NCBI GenBank assembly: GCA_947476855.1
Contig: CANJSR010000242.1
Coordinates: 1 to 7,423 of the forward strand
DNA from: Acetobacteraceae bacterium
Lineage (GTDB): Bacteria; Pseudomonadota; Alphaproteobacteria; Acetobacterales; Acetobacteraceae
Reading direction: 5' to 3'
DNA length: 7,423 nucleotides
The translations under genes and the position numbers were made by a program. How positions within the stretch are numbered: position 1 is the stretch's first letter; each line of letters begins with the position of its first letter. The notes below the pieces were generated by a model. That model did no database searches and was not told where the DNA came from. It worked only from the letters and a program-made list of their open reading frames with translations. Of this stretch, positions 5,080 to 7,423 are shown piece by piece.

Positions 5080-6741
5080 CTAAGCGCGCGGTAGCCGCAC
5101 AACGAACCGTGCCCCCAGCACCTTCCCATCGCCCGACCGCCGGTTGCCGGCCGAGATCGTGCCGTGCAGTGCCTCGATGATCTGGCGGCTGATCGACAGG
5201 CCCAGGCCGGAGTGCTGGCCGAATTTCTCGTTCTTGGGCCGCTCCGAGTAGAACCGGTCGAAGATGTGCTCCAGGTTGGCTTCCGGGATGCCCGGACCGT
5301 CATCCTCGACGCTCAGCTCCACCATCTCGGTCGCATCGCGCACCCGGACGACGATCCGCCCGTTCTTCGGGCTGAACGACCGCGCGTTGCCGATCAGGTT
5401 GTGCAGCACCTGCACCAGCCGGTCCGGCACCGCCCAGACCTGGGCGCCTGCCGGCGGCGCGATCACCTCCAGCCGCGGGTCGTCGTCTTCGTTGCGAGTC
5501 GCCTCATCGAGCTCCCGCAACGTCTCCAGGATCGGCACGACGTCCACCGGTTCGGCGGTCACGCGCGACAACTCCGCGTCCAGGCGAGACGCATCGGAGA
5601 CGTCGCTGATCAGCCTGTCCAGCCGCACCACATCCTGGCCGATGATAGACAGCAACTGCCGCTGGCGCGCCGGATCCTCGATTCGGGGCAGGGTTTCGAT
5701 CGCGCTGCGGATCGACGACAGCGGGTTCTTGATCTCATGCGCCACATCGGCGGCGAACCGCTCGATCGCGTCCATCCGGGCCCATAGCGCGGTGGCGGAA
5801 TCGGATAGTGCCGTCGCCAGTGCCCCCACCTCATCCCGGCGGGCGAGCAAGGACGCCGGCACACTGCCTGTTCGCCCCTTGCCCTCCCGCATGTCCGCCG
5901 CCGCGCCGGCCAGCCGCAGGATCGGGCGCGCGATCGTCAACGACAGGTACCACGAAAGCAGGACGGTCAGGGCCAGCGCCATGCCGAACAGCGCCAGGAT
6001 GGACATCCGCACGGTGAACAGGCCCGCATCGACCTCCCGCGCCTCCCGCGTCAGGGAGATGATGCCGACGGTCTTCTTGTCCCGCTCCACCGGCACGGCC
6101 ACGGTCACCAGCAGGCGGTTGTCGCGGGTGCGGCGGATATAGGGCGGGGTTTCCCGGCTGTCGTTGGCGCTGCGGAGGCGCACTTCCTCCTTCACATCCA
6201 ACTGCCAGTCCTGGCCTTCGACCGTCGGGACGGGGCGCTGGTTGGGCAGCCAGGCGGTGACCGAGTCATAGGCCCAACTGATCCAGCCGAACACCCGCCC
6301 GTAATCGGGGGGCGGGGGTAGGGGATCGATCACGACCTGCCCGCCCAGCGTGTCGCGGATGCGGGAGTCGGCGAGCGTCGCGCCATCGGGGGCAAACAGT
6401 TTGGCCTGGGCGTCCGGCGTCGGTTCGGTCAGGCGGCGCAGCAACGACCGAGCGACTTCGGGCACCAGCCGCGGATGCTCGGGGTCGGTGGTGCGGACGG
6501 CGCTTTCCGCCAGCGCGCCGGCAAAGACCCGCGCCTGTTCACGCAGCGCGCCGATCTGCGCCTCCAGCAGCCCGTTCCGGTACTGATCCAGATACAGCAG
6601 CGCCACGACCAGCAACGCCAGCGGCAGCGCGTTCACCAAAAGGATGCGCCGCAGCAGGGGGGAGACCCACCCATCCCGGAACCGCAGCGTCTGGCCCGAG
6701 GGAGCGGCCTGTGGGGTGGTCAGGTTGGCGCCGTCGGGCAC
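5080..6741 (-). CDS. chvG: ChvG-type sensor histidine kinase
   Basis: This is the membrane sensor of the ChvG-ChvI two-component system, which in alphaproteobacteria responds to acid and envelope stress and phosphorylates ChvI. Domains of the 553-residue protein, in order: a cytoplasmic N terminus; membrane span 1 at about 31-51; a periplasmic sensor region at about 52-243; membrane span 2 at about 245-268; HAMP linker at about 269-325; a dimerisation/phosphoacceptor segment FAADVAHEIKNPLSSIRSA with His335; and an ATPase domain with HNLIGNARSF (Asn448, Asn452), DDGPGIP, IFDRFYSERP and GLGLSISRQ. All kinase motifs are intact. The GTG start at 6741-6739 follows directly on the chvI stop and has AAGGAG 6 bases upstream, so the pair is translationally coupled. 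The gene ends 136 bases from the convergent aqpZ stop. The phosphorelay genes (hprK and others) that follow chvG in many rhizobia are absent. Confidence 0.93.
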   Translation of the reverse strand: MPDGANLTTPQAAPSGQTLRFRDGWVSPLLRRILLVNALPLALLVVALLYLDQYRNGLLEAQIGALREQARVFAGALAESAVRTTDPEHPRLVPEVARSLLRRLTEPTPDAQAKLFAPDGATLADSRIRDTLGGQVVIDPLPPPPDYGRVFGWISWAYDSVTAWLPNQRPVPTVEGQDWQLDVKEEVRLRSANDSRETPPYIRRTRDNRLLVTVAVPVERDKKTVGIISLTREAREVDAGLFTVRMSILALFGMALALTVLLSWYLSLTIARPILRLAGAAADMREGKGRTGSVPASLLARRDEVGALATALSDSATALWARMDAIERFAADVAHEIKNPLSSIRSAIETLPRIEDPARQRQLLSIIGQDVVRLDRLISDVSDASRLDAELSRVTAEPVDVVPILETLRELDEATRNEDDDPRLEVIAPPAGAQVWAVPDRLVQVLHNLIGNARSFSPKNGRIVVRVRDATEMVELSVEDDGPGIPEANLEHIFDRFYSERPKNEKFGQHSGLGLSISRQIIEALHGTISAGNRRSGDGKVLGARFVVRLPRA

Positions 6742-7422
6742 TCAACGCTCCTTGTAGCGATAGCCGATGCCATACAGGGTTTCGATCTGGTTGAACGTGT
6801 CGTCCACGTCTCGGAACTTCTTGCGCACGCGCTTCACGTGGCTGTCAATCGTGCGGTCATCGACATAGACGCTGTCGCCATAGGCCGCGTCGATCAACTG
6901 GTCGCGGCTTTTGACCATGCCGGGGCGCGCGGCCAGCGCCTTCACCAGCAGGAACTCCGTGACCGTGAGCTGGATGTCCTCGCTGCGCCAGGTGCATTGG
7001 TGCTTGGTGTCGTCCAGCACCAGATCCCCCCGCGTCATCACGCCCGTCGGCGCCGCCCCGCTTCCCTCCGCTCTACTTGCCTCATTGCGGCGCAGCAACG
7101 CGCGGATACGCTCCAGCAGCAGGCGCTGGCTGAACGGCTTCTTGATGTAGTCGTCCGCGCCGAGGCGGAGACCCATCAGCTCATCCACTTCCTCATCCTT
7201 GGAGGTCAGGAAGATCACCGGCATCGAGGTCCGCTGGCGCAGGCGTTGCAGCAGCTCCATCCCGTCCATCCGCGGCATCTTCACGTCCAGCACGGCGAGG
7301 TCGACGGGGCGGGCGTTCATGCCCTGCAACGCGCTTTCGCCGTCGGTGAAGGTGCGGACCTGGAAGCCTTCCTGCTCCAGTGTCATCTGGACACTGGTGA
7401 GGATGTTCCGGTCGTCGTCCAC
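6742..7422 (-). CDS. chvI: ChvI-type response regulator, OmpR/PhoB family (5' end cut by the window)
   Basis: This is a cytoplasmic DNA-binding regulator phosphorylated by ChvG. The visible 226 residues begin VDDDRNIL, which is the first beta strand and acidic pocket of the receiver domain. The leftmost GTG is therefore an internal Val codon; the real start lies a few codons beyond base 7423. The receiver runs to about residue 112, with phosphoacceptor Asp46 ([13 protein letters not shown]), Thr73 (FLTSKDEE) and Lys95 (DYIKKPF). After a linker of about 18 residues comes a winged-helix output domain at about 131-225: [17 protein letters not shown], then [17 protein letters not shown] as recognition helix, then TLYGIGYRY. 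It is first in the operon, and its TGA is immediately followed by the chvG GTG. The promoter lies outside the window. Confidence 0.93.
   Translation of the reverse strand: MDDDRNILTSVQMTLEQEGFQVRTFTDGESALQGMNARPVDLAVLDVKMPRMDGMELLQRLRQRTSMPVIFLTSKDEEVDELMGLRLGADDYIKKPFSQRLLLERIRALLRRNEASRAEGSGAAPTGVMTRGDLVLDDTKHQCTWRSEDIQLTVTEFLLVKALAARPGMVKSRDQLIDAAYGDSVYVDDRTIDSHVKRVRKKFRDVDDTFNQIETLYGIGYRYKER
6748..6753 (-). promoter_or_regulatory. Shine-Dalgarno of chvG inside the end of chvI
   Basis: On the minus strand AAGGAG lies within the last chvI codons, 6 bases before the chvG GTG, and the junction reads TGAGTG. This near-consensus site supports the unusual GTG start and tight coupling of regulator and kinase synthesis. 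Confidence 0.75.
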
Positions 7423-7423
7423 C

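Overview
The window is a high-GC bacterial segment (my hand count of bases 1261-1320 gives 47 of 60 G/C). The gene content suggests an alphaproteobacterium, probably of the Acetobacteraceae/Rhodospirillales type: a ChvI/ChvG two-component pair, a Hint_2-type Hint protein, and a citrate synthase/methylcitrate synthase paralogue. That placement is an inference from gene types, not from a search.

Layout, left to right. (1) 2-2227, plus strand: a citrate-synthase-family gene at the left edge, followed 12 bases later by a cytoplasmic SGNH/GDSL hydrolase. The Shine-Dalgarno of the second gene overlaps the stop of the first, so they look co-transcribed. (2) 2228-4253: a less GC-rich stretch (27 of 60 G/C at 2341-2400, 33 of 60 at 2641-2700) centred on a Hint-domain protein. 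The Hint reading frame clearly continues upstream of its first ordinary start codon, and 490 bases with no recognisable gene follow it. (3) 4254-4943, plus strand: aquaporin Z with every pore and selectivity-filter residue present. (4) 4944-5079: a short convergent intergenic region holding a very long imperfect hairpin and two further inverted repeats. (5) 5080-7423, minus strand: the chvG sensor kinase, preceded in its operon by chvI, which runs off the right edge.

The parts do not form one pathway. The left operon is metabolic (acyl-CoA condensation plus ester hydrolysis, substrates unknown). The middle is probably acquired or fast-evolving DNA carrying a self-processing-type protein. The right part is envelope and osmotic biology: a water channel facing an envelope/acid-stress two-component system from the opposite strand. 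I see no tRNA, rRNA, CRISPR array, intact insertion sequence or phage gene. I do not see a convincing new multi-gene system. The observations most worth following are the anomalous start of the Hint gene, the altered active site of the citrate synthase paralogue, and the strand-biased hairpins around aqpZ.
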